The notes under the pieces were generated by a model, which saw nothing but the letters and a program-made list of their open reading frames with translations, was not told the origin of the DNA and did not search any database. The position numbers were made by a program, and so were the translations under genes. A DNA stretch of 56,013 nucleotides, from the NCBI RefSeq assembly GCF_900129985.1, contig NZ_FQXN01000008.1, positions 1-56,013 of the forward strand, given 5' to 3'. This DNA is from Thermosipho atlanticus DSM 15807 (GTDB lineage Bacteria > Thermotogota > Thermotogae > Thermotogales > Fervidobacteriaceae). Below are positions 8,589 through 18,302 of the stretch, one piece after another (the first letter of the stretch is position 1; each line of letters opens with the position of its first letter).

Positions 8589-10121
8589 TTATTTTGCATA
8601 TGCAACACTTCTCTTTTCTCTTATCACTACCACTTTTAAAACTCCCGGGTATTGTAATTCTTCTTCTATTTTCATTGCTATATCATGCGAAAGTTTCTCT
8701 GCCAAAGTATCATCAACTTTATCAGGTTGAACTATTACTCTTACTTCTCTACCAGCTTGAATAGCGTAAGCATTTTCAACATATTTAAAGCTTTTCGCAA
8801 TTTCTTCAAGTTTAAATAATCTCTTGATATAATTTTCTACATCTTCACGCCTTGCACCTGGTCGAGCAGCAGATAAGGCATCTGCAGCTGCAACTATAAC
8901 TGCTTCTGGAGTTATTGGTTCTTCTTCGCCGTGGTGTGCCATAACCATATTGATAATTTCTTTACTTTCACCATATCTTTTTAAAATTTCTGCACCAATT
9001 ACCGTATGTGAACCTTCAACTTCATGATCTAAAGCCTTTCCTATGTCATGTAATAATGCTCCTCTTTTTGTTTTTTCAACATTCAAACCTAATTCAGAAG
9101 CAATTAACCCTGCAATCAAAGCTACTTCTATAGAATGTGCCAAAACATTTTGACCATAACTTGTCCTAAATTTAAGTCTACCAAGCAATTTAATTATTTC
9201 AGGGTGTAATCCTCCCACACCTGTGACAAAAGTAGCCTCTTGACCTGCTTCCTTAATAATCTTTTCTACTTCCGCCTTAGATTTTTCATACATTTCTTCT
9301 ATACGTGTTGGATGAATCCTTCCATCAGCAACTAACTTTTCAATTGTTCTTCTTGCAATTTCCCTTCTTAAAGGATTAAAACAACTGACCGTAACCATTT
9401 CAGGTGTATCATCAATAATCAAGTCAACACCTGTAACTTTTTCAAATGCTCTAATATTTCTACCTTCTCTTCCAATTAATCTTCCTTTCATATCATCGTT
9501 TGGAAGCATCACAGTGCTAATTGTAATTTCACCAGAATATTCTGGTGCATATCTCTGAATTGCATCAGCAATTACTTTTTTAGCATATTTTTCGGAATCT
9601 TCATCATATCTTGCCTTTATTTGAGAATAAACCTTTGCAATTTCGTATTCATATTTCTCTCTCGCTTCTTCTAGAACCATTTCTTTAGCTTGTTCTGAAG
9701 TTATTCCCGCAAGTTTTTGGAATTTTTCTTCAAGCTCCTTCTCTTTTTCTAATATATTTCTTTGCTTTAATTCAAGTTCATGTCTCAATTCTTCAATATA
9801 AGTTTCTTTTTTGTCAAGAAGCTCTTCTCTCTTTGCAACCATTTCTTCTCTCTTTATCAATCTCTCTTCGGAATGTCTGATTTCTTCTTCTCTTGCTCTT
9901 CTTTCTCTTTCCCATTCTTCCCTTAACTTATGAATCTCTTCCCTTGATTCTATAATCGCTTTCTTTTTTATTTCATTTGCTTCTTTCTCTGCTTCTTTTA
10001 TTATATGTTCTGCATCCTTTTTAGCTTTAAATAGATCTTTTTCTATTTTCCTTTTTGAAATTACATATCCTAAAGTTAAACCAAATAGAAAAGCAATGCC
10101 ACTAATAATATATGTCAACAT
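8589..10121 (-). CDS. rny: Ribonuclease Y
   Basis: RNase Y is a membrane-anchored endoribonuclease that starts mRNA decay. The 510 aa protein shows the full layout: an N-terminal transmembrane helix (about 3-22), a long charged coiled coil (about 25-180), a KH domain with the GREG loop at 217-220, and an HD domain with H358-D359 in LLHDIGKALDHE. The ATG follows GGAGGTG, which lies inside the last codons of recX, so the two genes are coupled. It is the last gene before the operon terminator. Confidence 0.96.
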   Translation of the reverse strand: MLTYIISGIAFLFGLTLGYVISKRKIEKDLFKAKKDAEHIIKEAEKEANEIKKKAIIESREEIHKLREEWERERRAREEEIRHSEERLIKREEMVAKREELLDKKETYIEELRHELELKQRNILEKEKELEEKFQKLAGITSEQAKEMVLEEAREKYEYEIAKVYSQIKARYDEDSEKYAKKVIADAIQRYAPEYSGEITISTVMLPNDDMKGRLIGREGRNIRAFEKVTGVDLIIDDTPEMVTVSCFNPLRREIARRTIEKLVADGRIHPTRIEEMYEKSKAEVEKIIKEAGQEATFVTGVGGLHPEIIKLLGRLKFRTSYGQNVLAHSIEVALIAGLIASELGLNVEKTKRGALLHDIGKALDHEVEGSHTVIGAEILKRYGESKEIINMVMAHHGEEEPITPEAVIVAAADALSAARPGARREDVENYIKRLFKLEEIAKSFKYVENAYAIQAGREVRVIVQPDKVDDTLAEKLSHDIAMKIEEELQYPGVLKVVVIREKRSVAYAK

Positions 10122-10123
10122 TA

Positions 10124-10525
10124 CTATTCACCTCCAAATCCTTTTCTATAAAGTAGTTCTCGTGCTTTTTTTTCATCCATACCTTTTGTAATTTCCTTCT
10201 TTATTTCTTCCAGATCAACTTCCTCTAAAACTTTTTTTATTGCATCTTCTATAATATACTCATCAACTCCAAGCTTTTTCAACTCTAACTTGATCCTAAA
10301 AGGACCTTTTTTGTGTAAAGTCAATGAATCGTAAACATATAGATATGCAAATTTTTCGTCGTCTATAAATCCTTTTTCTTTTAAATAACTTATCGTTTTT
10401 TCTATTTCCTCACTCTCGTATCCTTTTTCCTTCAATCTAAATCTAAGCTCATTTTCAGATCTAATACGATACTTCAAAAGCCTTAAAGCATCATTTATTG
10501 GATTTCTTTGTTTCTTTCTTTTCAC
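10124..10525 (-). CDS. recX: RecA regulatory protein RecX
   Basis: RecX binds RecA filaments and limits recombination. At 133 aa it is short for the family but has the repeated three-helix pattern, with [21 protein letters not shown] followed by [13 protein letters not shown]. It starts with GTG at 10525, inside the end of recA (35-base overlap), nine bases after an AGGAG. An overlapping recA-recX pair fits RecX being made in proportion to its target. No later in-frame ATG lies in the N-terminal region. Confidence 0.9.
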   Translation of the reverse strand: MKRKKQRNPINDALRLLKYRIRSENELRFRLKEKGYESEEIEKTISYLKEKGFIDDEKFAYLYVYDSLTLHKKGPFRIKLELKKLGVDEYIIEDAIKKVLEEVDLEEIKKEITKGMDEKKARELLYRKGFGGE

Positions 10526-11549
10526 TTGATTCTTCTCCTTTAATTAATCCATGTTTTTCTCTAATCCTTATCTCAATTTCATTTAACAATTCTGAATGAT
10601 TAACAAGATACTCAATCGAATTATTCTTCCCCTGACCTAAGGAATGTTCAGTACCATTCAAGTCAACATAAGAGAACCAACTCCCACGTCTCGTAACTAA
10701 ACCTTCATCAACCGCTAGATTGAATAATTCGTATTCTCTTACTATTCCTTTTCCATAAATGATATCTACAATTGCTTCTTTAAATGGTGGGGCAACTTTA
10801 TTTTTCACAAATTTTACTCTTACTTCATTTCCTATATGATTCTGTCCTTCAGTCAACTTCCCTATGTTTCTAACTTCAAGACGCATTGTTGAATAGAATT
10901 TTAATGCTACTCCACCTGTTGTTGTTTCCGGATTTCCATACATTACCCCAATTTTCATACGAGTTTGATTTATAAAAATAACAACAGATTTCGATTTATT
11001 AATATTCCCTGCAAGTTTTCTTAAAGCTTGAGACATTAATCTTGCTTGAAGCCCCACCTGTACATCCCCCATAGCACCTTCTATTTCAGCTCTTGGTACC
11101 AATGCCGCAACAGAATCAATAACTACTAAATCAACAGCATTACTTCTTACTAAATCATCCACTATCTCAAGAGCTTGCTCTCCATAATCTGGTTGAGCAA
11201 TTAATAAATTCGATACATCAACACCTAAATTTTGAGCATAAACTGGATCAAGAGCATGCTCTGCGTCAATGAAAGCAGCTATTCCTCCATTTTTTTGTGC
11301 AGACGCTATTGCATGGAGCGCTATTGTGGTTTTACCACTTGATTCTGGACCGTATATTTCAATAATTCTTCCTCGAGGATAGCCACCTACTCCTGAAGCA
11401 ATATCAATAGCTACCGAACCACTTGGAATAACTTCTATATTTTGTACATGCGAATCCTCACCTAAAAGCATTATAGCACCTTTCCCATAAGTTTTTTCAA
11501 TTTTATTAATCGCTTTTTTAAGAACCTCCATCTTTTCATTATTGCTCAT
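10491..11549 (-). CDS. recA: Recombinase RecA
   Basis: RecA is the ATP-dependent strand-exchange protein and activator of LexA cleavage. The 352 aa protein has Walker A GPESSGKT at 67-74, Walker B ([10 protein letters not shown]) and the [22 protein letters not shown] loop region. The C-terminal tail is Lys/Glu/Ser-rich rather than the strongly acidic tail of enteric RecA. The ATG overlaps the thpR stop region by 11 bases and follows GGAGG by about 11 bases. I saw no LexA-type operator here, consistent with its internal position in a housekeeping operon. Confidence 0.98.
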   Translation of the reverse strand: MSNNEKMEVLKKAINKIEKTYGKGAIMLLGEDSHVQNIEVIPSGSVAIDIASGVGGYPRGRIIEIYGPESSGKTTIALHAIASAQKNGGIAAFIDAEHALDPVYAQNLGVDVSNLLIAQPDYGEQALEIVDDLVRSNAVDLVVIDSVAALVPRAEIEGAMGDVQVGLQARLMSQALRKLAGNINKSKSVVIFINQTRMKIGVMYGNPETTTGGVALKFYSTMRLEVRNIGKLTEGQNHIGNEVRVKFVKNKVAPPFKEAIVDIIYGKGIVREYELFNLAVDEGLVTRRGSWFSYVDLNGTEHSLGQGKNNSIEYLVNHSELLNEIEIRIREKHGLIKGEESSEKKETKKSNK

Positions 11550-12111
11550 TTTTCATCAAACCTCCTTCAAATTTAATCCTGTAAAGCCATTTATAAATAG
11601 GTCCAGCGGGTGTTAAAGTTGATGAATAAATAGTCACACTATCAACCGGTACTGTGATCTTAGGTGTTGTAATGCCTTCAACCAAACTCTCCCATTTTTC
11701 CGGGCTAAATTTAACTCTTCCAAGAGTTATATGAGGAACAAAATTTCCTTGATCTTCAAAAGACATTCTAAGTTTCTTCATTTCAGATCTCATTTCAAGA
11801 TACAATGTCTGCAATGCTTTATTTTGAACAACTTTCAGAAAAAAGACCCTTGGTCTATTTTTAAACCTAAAATAACCAAAACCCGAAACGTCAAAAGAAA
11901 AAGAAGGAAATCCAGCAAGCCTTTTTTGCAAACGATTTGCAAGAGTTTCAACCAACGCTTCTTTTACATCTCCCAAAAAAAACAGTGTTAGATGCATATT
12001 TTCAGGCTTCACCCATGAAGCTTTGAAACCCATTCTCATAAGCTTTGAAATTGTTTCATTAGCAATTTCATTAACCTCCGAATTTATATCTAAAGCAATA
12101 AAAGTTCGCAT
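11539..12111 (-). CDS. thpR: RNA 2-prime,3-prime-cyclic phosphodiesterase (2H family)
   Basis: This protein opens 2-prime,3-prime-cyclic phosphates on RNA; related proteins were first described as 2-prime-5-prime RNA ligases (LigT). The 190 aa protein carries the two HxTx motifs of the 2H superfamily, HLTL at 40-43 and HITL at 127-130, spaced as expected. It sits between pgsA and recA in the same operon, which suggests co-expression with nucleic-acid functions. The physiological substrate cannot be read from sequence. Confidence 0.9.
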   Translation of the reverse strand: MRTFIALDINSEVNEIANETISKLMRMGFKASWVKPENMHLTLFFLGDVKEALVETLANRLQKRLAGFPSFSFDVSGFGYFRFKNRPRVFFLKVVQNKALQTLYLEMRSEMKKLRMSFEDQGNFVPHITLGRVKFSPEKWESLVEGITTPKITVPVDSVTIYSSTLTPAGPIYKWLYRIKFEGGLMKNEQ

Positions 12112-12115
12112 TCAC

Positions 12116-12640
12116 TCACCCCTTTAAAACTTCCCTATTCTGCACCATATAAATTAACCCAGAAAGGATTGTCACAATTACCACCAAATACCCTATAACA
12201 TTATTAAAACTCTCAAGATTTTTGAAATACAGTACCTGCAAAAACAAACTAATAACCCATACTATTTGAGAAACTGTTTTCAATTTTCCAAAATAATTTG
12301 CTGCTACAACTGTGCCCAAATTCACTGCAGCCATTCGTATTGTAGTCACAAGAGTATCGCGAAAAACAATAACAACTAATATCCAACTTGGTATGAGATT
12401 TTGCTGAACAAATACAATTAAAATACTAGTAATCAAAATTTTGTCACTCATTTGATCAAATATCTTTCCAAAATTACTAACCTGATTTAATTTTCTTGCA
12501 AAATAACCATCCAAATAATCGCTGAAAGAAGCAATTAAAAATAAAATAAACGCAACTATATAATTCTGCTGGATAAGAAAAGCAACCAGAATCGCCGTTA
12601 AAACAACCCTAATCCAAGTAATAATATTGGGAATATTCAC
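12116..12640 (-). CDS. pgsA: CDP-diacylglycerol-glycerol-3-phosphate 3-phosphatidyltransferase
   Basis: This enzyme makes phosphatidylglycerol phosphate in the membrane. The 174 aa multi-spanning protein has the CDP-alcohol phosphotransferase signature with D41, D44-G45, A48-R49, G58, D62 and D66 in the right order. Placing it as PgsA rather than another CDP-alcohol transferase rests on length, the NIPNIITWIRV opening and its common position beside rimO. It follows rimO by four bases. Confidence 0.88.
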   Translation of the reverse strand: MNIPNIITWIRVVLTAILVAFLIQQNYIVAFILFLIASFSDYLDGYFARKLNQVSNFGKIFDQMSDKILITSILIVFVQQNLIPSWILVVIVFRDTLVTTIRMAAVNLGTVVAANYFGKLKTVSQIVWVISLFLQVLYFKNLESFNNVIGYLVVIVTILSGLIYMVQNREVLKG

Positions 12641-12644
12641 AAGA

Positions 12645-13934
12645 TCACTCCTCTATTAATTCCCCTTCAAGATCATACAAATCGGCAAAGGTGATTCTCA
12701 CTCTATGAAATCCCTTTTTAAACTTTCCTTTTACAAAAACATTACCATCAATTTCTGGACTATCCATATAAGTTCTACCCACTAACACCCCATATTCCTC
12801 GTCGTCAAACAAAACATCAAAAACCTTTCCTATAAGTTTATTATTTTTCTCAAAAGAGATTGTTGATTGAATTTCCATTAGTAAATCTAATCTCTCCTGC
12901 GCCACATCTTCGGCTACCTTGTTTGGTAAATTATACGATATAGCTTCCTCTTCATCTGAATACAAGAATGCTCCTAATCTGTCAAACCTCACCTCCTGAA
13001 CAAATTTAATTAACTTTTCAAAATCTTTTTCCGTCTCTCCTGGAAAGCCAACAATAATACTTGTTCTAATAACAGCATTTGGATATTTATCTCTTATTTT
13101 TAATATTAACTTTTTTAACTCTTTCGAATCTTTTGTTCTGTTCATCAACTTCAAAATTCTATCGCTTCCATGTTGTACAGGAATATCGAAATATTTTAAA
13201 ACTTTTGAATAAGAAAAAGCTTCAATGATTTCGTCAGTAATATGATCCGGATGCATGTACAATACTCTAAGCCAAAAATCACCTTCGATATCATTTAAAG
13301 ATTTTAACAGTTTTGAAAGTGCTTGTTCACCATACAAATCTACTCCATATCCTGTAGTATCTTGTGCAACTAAAATAATTTCCTTTTTTCCACGTTTTAC
13401 TAAAGTTTCTACTTCTTTTACTATATCTTCAATCTTCCTACTTTTAAAACTCCCCTTAAATAAAGGAATAGTACAGAATGCGCATGCCCTATCACAACCA
13501 TCAGCTATTTTCACATATGCGTATTGGACGTCCTCATCAATCCTATCTTCAAATTCATATACTGGTTCTGGATTTTTTGATATTAAACTTCTCTTCCCAA
13601 TGTTTTTTGCAATTTCTTCAGGAGTGACTACTCCAAACCATCCGTCAACTTCTGGTATTTCTTTCTCTAATTCCTTGCCATATCTTTGAACCAAACAACC
13701 TTTTACAAAAACTTTGAATTCTTTGTCGAATTTTTTTCTTTCAATATTTACAAGTATTTCTTCTATTGATTCTTTTTTAGATTCTAATATAAAACCACAC
13801 GTATCAATAATAATCGCATCAGCACGTTCTATATCCTCCACCACGTTATGACCATATTTTTTTAACTTTGCCTTTAAAATAGCACAATCGGCAATATTTT
13901 TCGGACACCCTAAAACTTCTACGTAGAAATTCAT
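12645..13934 (-). CDS. rimO: Ribosomal protein S12 methylthiotransferase RimO
   Basis: RimO adds a methylthio group to an aspartate of ribosomal protein S12. The 429 aa protein has all three expected parts: an N-terminal UPF0004 domain with cluster cysteines C10, C46 and C80; a radical-SAM domain with C147-x3-C151-x2-C154; and a C-terminal TRAM domain. The GCPKN opening near residue 9 is typical of RimO rather than MiaB. Its start overlaps the preceding DUF4416 gene by four bases. Confidence 0.95.
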   Translation of the reverse strand: MNFYVEVLGCPKNIADCAILKAKLKKYGHNVVEDIERADAIIIDTCGFILESKKESIEEILVNIERKKFDKEFKVFVKGCLVQRYGKELEKEIPEVDGWFGVVTPEEIAKNIGKRSLISKNPEPVYEFEDRIDEDVQYAYVKIADGCDRACAFCTIPLFKGSFKSRKIEDIVKEVETLVKRGKKEIILVAQDTTGYGVDLYGEQALSKLLKSLNDIEGDFWLRVLYMHPDHITDEIIEAFSYSKVLKYFDIPVQHGSDRILKLMNRTKDSKELKKLILKIRDKYPNAVIRTSIIVGFPGETEKDFEKLIKFVQEVRFDRLGAFLYSDEEEAISYNLPNKVAEDVAQERLDLLMEIQSTISFEKNNKLIGKVFDVLFDDEEYGVLVGRTYMDSPEIDGNVFVKGKFKKGFHRVRITFADLYDLEGELIEE

Positions 13935-14491
13935 TTATTTTTTCCCTCACTTAGTTTTAAATACCTTTTTCTTTTTTCCAAGTACATTGTTCTTATTTTC
14001 TCCAGTTCTTCTTTATATTCCTTTTCTTTGTAATTGGGATAAGTAAAATCATAATCTTTCCATACGCCGTTGATATACATGAGTGTTGGTTCAGCATAGA
14101 TTCCTTTCCCTATATAAATTCTATGTGGCCACATTTTCGTAGTCGCAAGAACAAACTGCATATGATGTATATAACCCGGATCAATGTTAAATCTTCTATT
14201 TCCATTTACCGCAAACTTTTGTTCGATGTCGTTTGTGATATTTTTTATATCAGCTAATTGATATGGATGAATAAGTCTTTCAAAACTTATTAATATCCCT
14301 TTTACTCCTTCTCCCATCTCTTTGTTGTAGTATAAAGTATATTTTTCAAAATCTAAAATATCAGAAATATAATCAATAGGGCCAAAATTTCCTATCAAAG
14401 TATCTTTCACTTCATCAAACCAATATTCCACCTGAGATGAAAAAAAGAACATCACCAAATTTACCAAGTCTACTCGTCTTATTTTCCCCAT
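13931..14491 (-). CDS. DUF4416 family protein
   Basis: This 186 aa protein matches the pattern I know as DUF4416, found in Thermotogae and some deep-branching bacteria. Conserved-looking segments are LVMFFFSSQVEYW at the N terminus, NRRFNIDPGYI near 120, and a C-terminal YPNYKEKEY. It has no signal peptide or membrane helix, and its function is unknown. Four-base overlap with rimO and 13-base overlap with the RodZ-like gene suggest a role in this housekeeping operon. Confidence 0.8.
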   Translation of the reverse strand: MGKIRRVDLVNLVMFFFSSQVEYWFDEVKDTLIGNFGPIDYISDILDFEKYTLYYNKEMGEGVKGILISFERLIHPYQLADIKNITNDIEQKFAVNGNRRFNIDPGYIHHMQFVLATTKMWPHRIYIGKGIYAEPTLMYINGVWKDYDFTYPNYKEKEYKEELEKIRTMYLEKRKRYLKLSEGKNK

Positions 14492-15039
14492 TTTATCACC
14501 ACCCGGTACTCGTCCATTAAAACCTTCTTTATTTTTTTATCAATTTTTTCAAATAAAGCAGGACCTTTTATATAATACTCTCCTATATCTAAACTGGTTT
14601 CTTTTAAAGGGGTTCCATTTATTTCAACATAATTTTTAATTGCTTTTACTTTGACAATTGGAGTATTCTGCACTTTAAAAAATATAACTAATGACAGAAC
14701 AAACAAAAATACAGAAATGAAAAATATTAAATAAGGAACTAAATAAAAACTTACAACTTTCTTTTTCTTCTCATCATCTTTTGCTACATTCTCGCTCTTT
14801 TCTTTTTTTCCAGCTAGATATAAAGACTCTAAATTCTCTTCAATTCCCAAAAATTTTTTCAACTTTCTCAAGTGATTCTTGACATATATTTCTGGTCCAG
14901 AAAAGTCTCCACTTAAATACTTAGCTAAGGTATTTTTATCTATACCTAGTTTTATAGAAATATGCAATAAAGATAAATTAGAGGATTCTACCTCTTTTTT
15001 TAAAATACTTGATAAAATTTCCCATTCACTTTTTTCCAT
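14479..15039 (-). CDS. RodZ-like membrane protein with N-terminal helix-turn-helix
   Basis: The protein has an N-terminal helix-turn-helix of the RodZ type (about 1-70, with LGIDKNTLAKYLSG), a charged linker, one transmembrane helix (about 95-120) and a short outer domain ending near residue 186. In RodZ this layout links MreB to the cell wall; that role here is inferred. I chose the ATG at 15039. The TTG two codons upstream is possible but sits at the predicted transcription start. There is no Shine-Dalgarno sequence. Confidence 0.7.
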   Translation of the reverse strand: MEKSEWEILSSILKKEVESSNLSLLHISIKLGIDKNTLAKYLSGDFSGPEIYVKNHLRKLKKFLGIEENLESLYLAGKKEKSENVAKDDEKKKKVVSFYLVPYLIFFISVFLFVLSLVIFFKVQNTPIVKVKAIKNYVEINGTPLKETSLDIGEYYIKGPALFEKIDKKIKKVLMDEYRVVIKWGK

Positions 15040-15050
15040 AATCAATTTAT

Positions 15051-15080
15051 ATTATACTCTAAATATACAACTATATGCAA
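15051..15080 (-). promoter_or_regulatory. Internal promoter before the RodZ-like gene
   Basis: On the minus strand TTGCAT (15080-15075) and a perfect TATAAT (15056-15051) are spaced by 18 bases in a 49-base gap. The predicted start near 15043-15046 lies only 4-7 bases before the ATG at 15039, so the transcript would be close to leaderless. Confidence 0.5.
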
Positions 15081-15088
15081 GTAATTAA

Positions 15089-17194
15089 TTATTCTCTATA
15101 AATATACTTTAGTAAAGTTGGGAGAAGACTCAAACTTAAAAACGAACTTGAAATCATCGTAACCCACATAATCATGACAAGATATTCATGTATTTTAAAT
15201 GGCGATAAAACGAGTACAGATAACCCTATTGCAAGTCCCAATGCATTTGCAAGTATAGGTTTAGATGTAGTTTTATACGTTTCTTCTATCACAATATTAA
15301 TATCTTTAAATTTTTTCAGATTATAACCAAAGCTTTCGACAAAATGTATTGCATAATCTATACCAACTCCTACAACAATACTCCCCATAGTTGCTGTTAT
15401 AATACTCAATTTTATTCCCGTAAATCCCATAAAACCAAATAATATAACTAATGTCAAACTAATGGGTATAATTGAAACAAAAGCTTTCACAAAATTCTTG
15501 AACCTTAAAAGAACAATTAGAAATACTATCAGAACCGCAACAAATAAAGATAAAATTTGTTGGGGTACAATGATTTCATTCATCTCCTTCATTATATAAG
15601 GAACTCCTGTAACTTTAATAGGAGGTTCCATTACTTCTTCTATTTCATTTAATTTCTCTTTTGTAATTTCGTTTGGAAATATCAAAATTCTTCCAGCTTT
15701 TTCGTCTCTGTTTAGAAAATTCGTATATATATTTGGAATTAAATTTAATAAGATTTTAACTTGTGCAATATTTTCAGGATAACCTTTTCTTTTCAAAATT
15801 TTTTCATTAATGTTTGTAACAAAATCATAAAAAGAAACCACTTTGTTTCCATCTTCCCTTAATTGTTCTTCAATTCTTAAAACTTTATCAGCAAATTCCG
15901 GAGTGATAGGATCAAAATCCGTTTCGAAATAAGCAAAAACTGGCACAGTCATACCATAAACATCCTGCACAACATCTATGTTTTTCTTTACTTGAGTCCT
16001 ATCTTTGTACATATCTATCATATAAAACTCTGTATTAATTCTAAATATTCCTGGGAAAAATACTAAGAACAACAATAGTGAAATTACTACAGATTTTTTT
16101 CCAAGAAATCCTTCAAAAAACATTGCTATTTTACTTCCCTTTTGTTCAACTTTAATCTCACTGTGCAATAAAATTATCGGAATGAAAAGCCAAGTAGCTA
16201 TCCCTGCAAATGCTATACCTATACTACTCAAAATCGCAAGTTCCGCAAGTGCTTCAGAATTTATAAATGCTAAAGACAAAAATCCGGCAATAGTTGTGAC
16301 TGTTGTCAAAATCATAGCAACACCTGTACTCAATAAAGTTTCTGCAAGTGCCTCGTCTTTTGTACGATTCTTTTTTAAATCTATATAGTGTGAAACAAAA
16401 TGTAATCCATCAGCACTTCCCATTACTATAGTAAAAATAGGTGCCAAAATAGTTAGAATAGATATCTCGCCTTTATACCAACCAATAAAGCCCATTGTCC
16501 ATAAAGCACCTATTCCCGCGGGAAAGACGGAAAAAAACGTTGCCTTCAAACTACCCAATCGCCATCTAAAAACCAAAAATACAGTCAAAATTGCAAGTGG
16601 AGGCAAAGAAAAGATAAAATATAACATATAATCAAATATTTTTTCTTCAAGGTATTTCGTTCCTGCAAAATAGTGGGGAGTATCTTTTAAAATATTTTCT
16701 AAACTTTCGATTATTTTCCCATTCTTGGGGATCACATAAAACATTACATAATACTTTCCATTCTTTTCCACGATATTTTCAGTATTTATTTGCTTTAAAA
16801 AATTCAAAACGTACTTATAGTTATCTTCATTGATTTCCGAAACATTAATTTTTCTAAATCCCACAGGGATCTCATCTGGTATTGGGGAAATAACACTTAA
16901 AACATTAGATAACTTTCTGATTTGCTTTTCTATTTCTTTAATTCTTTTTAACCCATCTATTGAATATGGATTAGTATTTAGCTCTAATACGACATTGACC
17001 TGATCATTTGATTGAAATACTTTTTCCATTCTGTTCAGAATTTCCATATATTCTGAATTTTTAGACATAAACAAAGTAAAATCTGGATTTATTTTGACTC
17101 TAAAAAGACCTATAAAAAAGAAAACATTAAGTAAAACTAGGACAATCATTAAAATCCTGCCATATTTTTTAAAAAAATCTACATAGGTTTTCAT
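15089..17194 (-). CDS. RND/MMPL family transporter (HAE3-like)
   Basis: This 701 aa protein has the RND layout: one N-terminal helix, a large outer loop, a block of helices, then a second loop and block. The two transmembrane blocks carry related motifs, MGSADGLHFVSHY near 255-267 and VGVGIDYAIHFVE near 610-622, typical of MMPL/HAE3 exporters of lipids or hydrophobic compounds. It lies three bases after holA. Substrate unknown; sterol-sensing-like folds make a lipid substrate plausible but not proven. Confidence 0.85.
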   Translation of the reverse strand: MKTYVDFFKKYGRILMIVLVLLNVFFFIGLFRVKINPDFTLFMSKNSEYMEILNRMEKVFQSNDQVNVVLELNTNPYSIDGLKRIKEIEKQIRKLSNVLSVISPIPDEIPVGFRKINVSEINEDNYKYVLNFLKQINTENIVEKNGKYYVMFYVIPKNGKIIESLENILKDTPHYFAGTKYLEEKIFDYMLYFIFSLPPLAILTVFLVFRWRLGSLKATFFSVFPAGIGALWTMGFIGWYKGEISILTILAPIFTIVMGSADGLHFVSHYIDLKKNRTKDEALAETLLSTGVAMILTTVTTIAGFLSLAFINSEALAELAILSSIGIAFAGIATWLFIPIILLHSEIKVEQKGSKIAMFFEGFLGKKSVVISLLLFLVFFPGIFRINTEFYMIDMYKDRTQVKKNIDVVQDVYGMTVPVFAYFETDFDPITPEFADKVLRIEEQLREDGNKVVSFYDFVTNINEKILKRKGYPENIAQVKILLNLIPNIYTNFLNRDEKAGRILIFPNEITKEKLNEIEEVMEPPIKVTGVPYIMKEMNEIIVPQQILSLFVAVLIVFLIVLLRFKNFVKAFVSIIPISLTLVILFGFMGFTGIKLSIITATMGSIVVGVGIDYAIHFVESFGYNLKKFKDINIVIEETYKTTSKPILANALGLAIGLSVLVLSPFKIHEYLVMIMWVTMISSSFLSLSLLPTLLKYIYRE

Positions 17195-17196
17195 GA

Positions 17197-18168
17197 CTAT
17201 TCCTCCCTAATGTATTTTATAAATTCAATTAATTCAACTTTAAATATCCCTCCACTTTTTAGTGACCTCTCCATTACGTACAGTTTTTTAATTATATCCT
17301 TTAAAGTAGTTACACCGTAAATTTTAAGGTGATTTTTTGGTTGAAAATCTTGTCCGGAAAATTTAAATCCTAAAAATCTAGAAACTTTTGATAAACTTAT
17401 TCCAAGTTTTTTTGAAATACTTTTTATTTCAGGCCAAATATACTTTTCTTTGTACTCTACATTCAACATAATGTTAAACAATTCTATAAAATGTTTTGAA
17501 AGTACAAACATAATTATTTTTGGTTCAAAATCTTTTAAAATGTCGTCTAAAACACTATAAGCGAAATCACTTTTTTCAGAAATTAAAAAGCAAAATTCGT
17601 CTAATTTTGAAACAGCATACTTATGAACAAATTTCTTTGCCAAATCTATATTTATTTTCTCATCCAACACTTTTAATTTTTTTATTTCATTGTATATTGC
17701 TAATTCATTAGCACCAATAACTTCGAACAAGTATTCAGGAACGTTTGATTCATACTCTATTTTTTCTCTCGTTAATAGTTCTTCTATATACGAAATCCAT
17801 TCGCTTTTTTTCCATGGCTCCGGAACTGTGAATTTTTTTGACTTAATATTTTCACTCTTCTCAGACTTAATATTTTCATTCTTCTCACTTAACTGTTTTT
17901 CTGTTCTTACAAAAACTGTCACATTCTCAGGAATGCTTAAACTTAATAAATTTTTCTTTTCAGCCGATTTCCACTTGTCAAAATCTACTAAATCAATAAC
18001 TGTTTTTTTCGAAAAAAGACTAATATTTCTTGCTTTTCCAGATATAATTTCTATTTTATCTCTATCATCTGAATAAAGCCTTATATATTCCGTGTTTTGA
18101 TTCAAAAAACTTTTAATGTAAAGTTCCTTTTTTAAAACTGAATTGCCATACAAATTAATAAGAGGCAC
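17197..18168 (-). CDS. holA: DNA polymerase III subunit delta
   Basis: HolA opens the sliding clamp ring in the clamp loader. The 323 aa protein has the three-part delta layout with weak sequence conservation: an N-terminal degenerate AAA+ region (LINLYGNSVLKKELYIKSF), a middle section with LFEVIGANELAIYNEIKKL, and a helical C-terminal collar (SLKSGGIFKVELIEFI). It starts with GTG at 18168 after GAGAGGTG. Residues near 95-112 are a tandem duplication of an eight-residue unit (ENIKS-type), an expandable linker. Confidence 0.88.
   Translation of the reverse strand: MPLINLYGNSVLKKELYIKSFLNQNTEYIRLYSDDRDKIEIISGKARNISLFSKKTVIDLVDFDKWKSAEKKNLLSLSIPENVTVFVRTEKQLSEKNENIKSEKSENIKSKKFTVPEPWKKSEWISYIEELLTREKIEYESNVPEYLFEVIGANELAIYNEIKKLKVLDEKINIDLAKKFVHKYAVSKLDEFCFLISEKSDFAYSVLDDILKDFEPKIIMFVLSKHFIELFNIMLNVEYKEKYIWPEIKSISKKLGISLSKVSRFLGFKFSGQDFQPKNHLKIYGVTTLKDIIKKLYVMERSLKSGGIFKVELIEFIKYIREE
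17840..17887. repeat. 24-base in-frame tandem repeat within holA
   Basis: Two abutting 24-base copies at 17840-17863 and 17864-17887 differ at one base. Each encodes eight residues, so copy-number change would keep the holA frame. Confidence 0.9.
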
Positions 18169-18228
18169 ATTTTCACCTCTCCAATCTTAAACAATTATTT
18201 TAATGACTAACAACCCATGTTTTTTATT

Positions 18229-18258
18229 TTATCATAAAATAACTTTTTGTTGTATAAT
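18229..18258 (+). promoter_or_regulatory. Promoter of the radical-SAM/sugar kinase/nfn run
   Basis: TATAAT at 18253-18258 with TTATCA at 18229-18234 (18-base spacing). The -35 overlaps a perfect palindrome ATTTTAT-C-ATAAAAT (18226-18240), a possible operator. The -35 match is modest. Confidence 0.45.
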
Positions 18259-18302
18259 TTAAAAAAGTGGAAAATAAATGACAAATAAATAAGGAGGAAG
18301 AT

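Noticed and set aside
13255-13689. 144-codon plus-strand frame inside rimO
   Set aside because: Ser/Thr/Pro-rich antisense translation of a well-defined gene, with no ribosome binding site.
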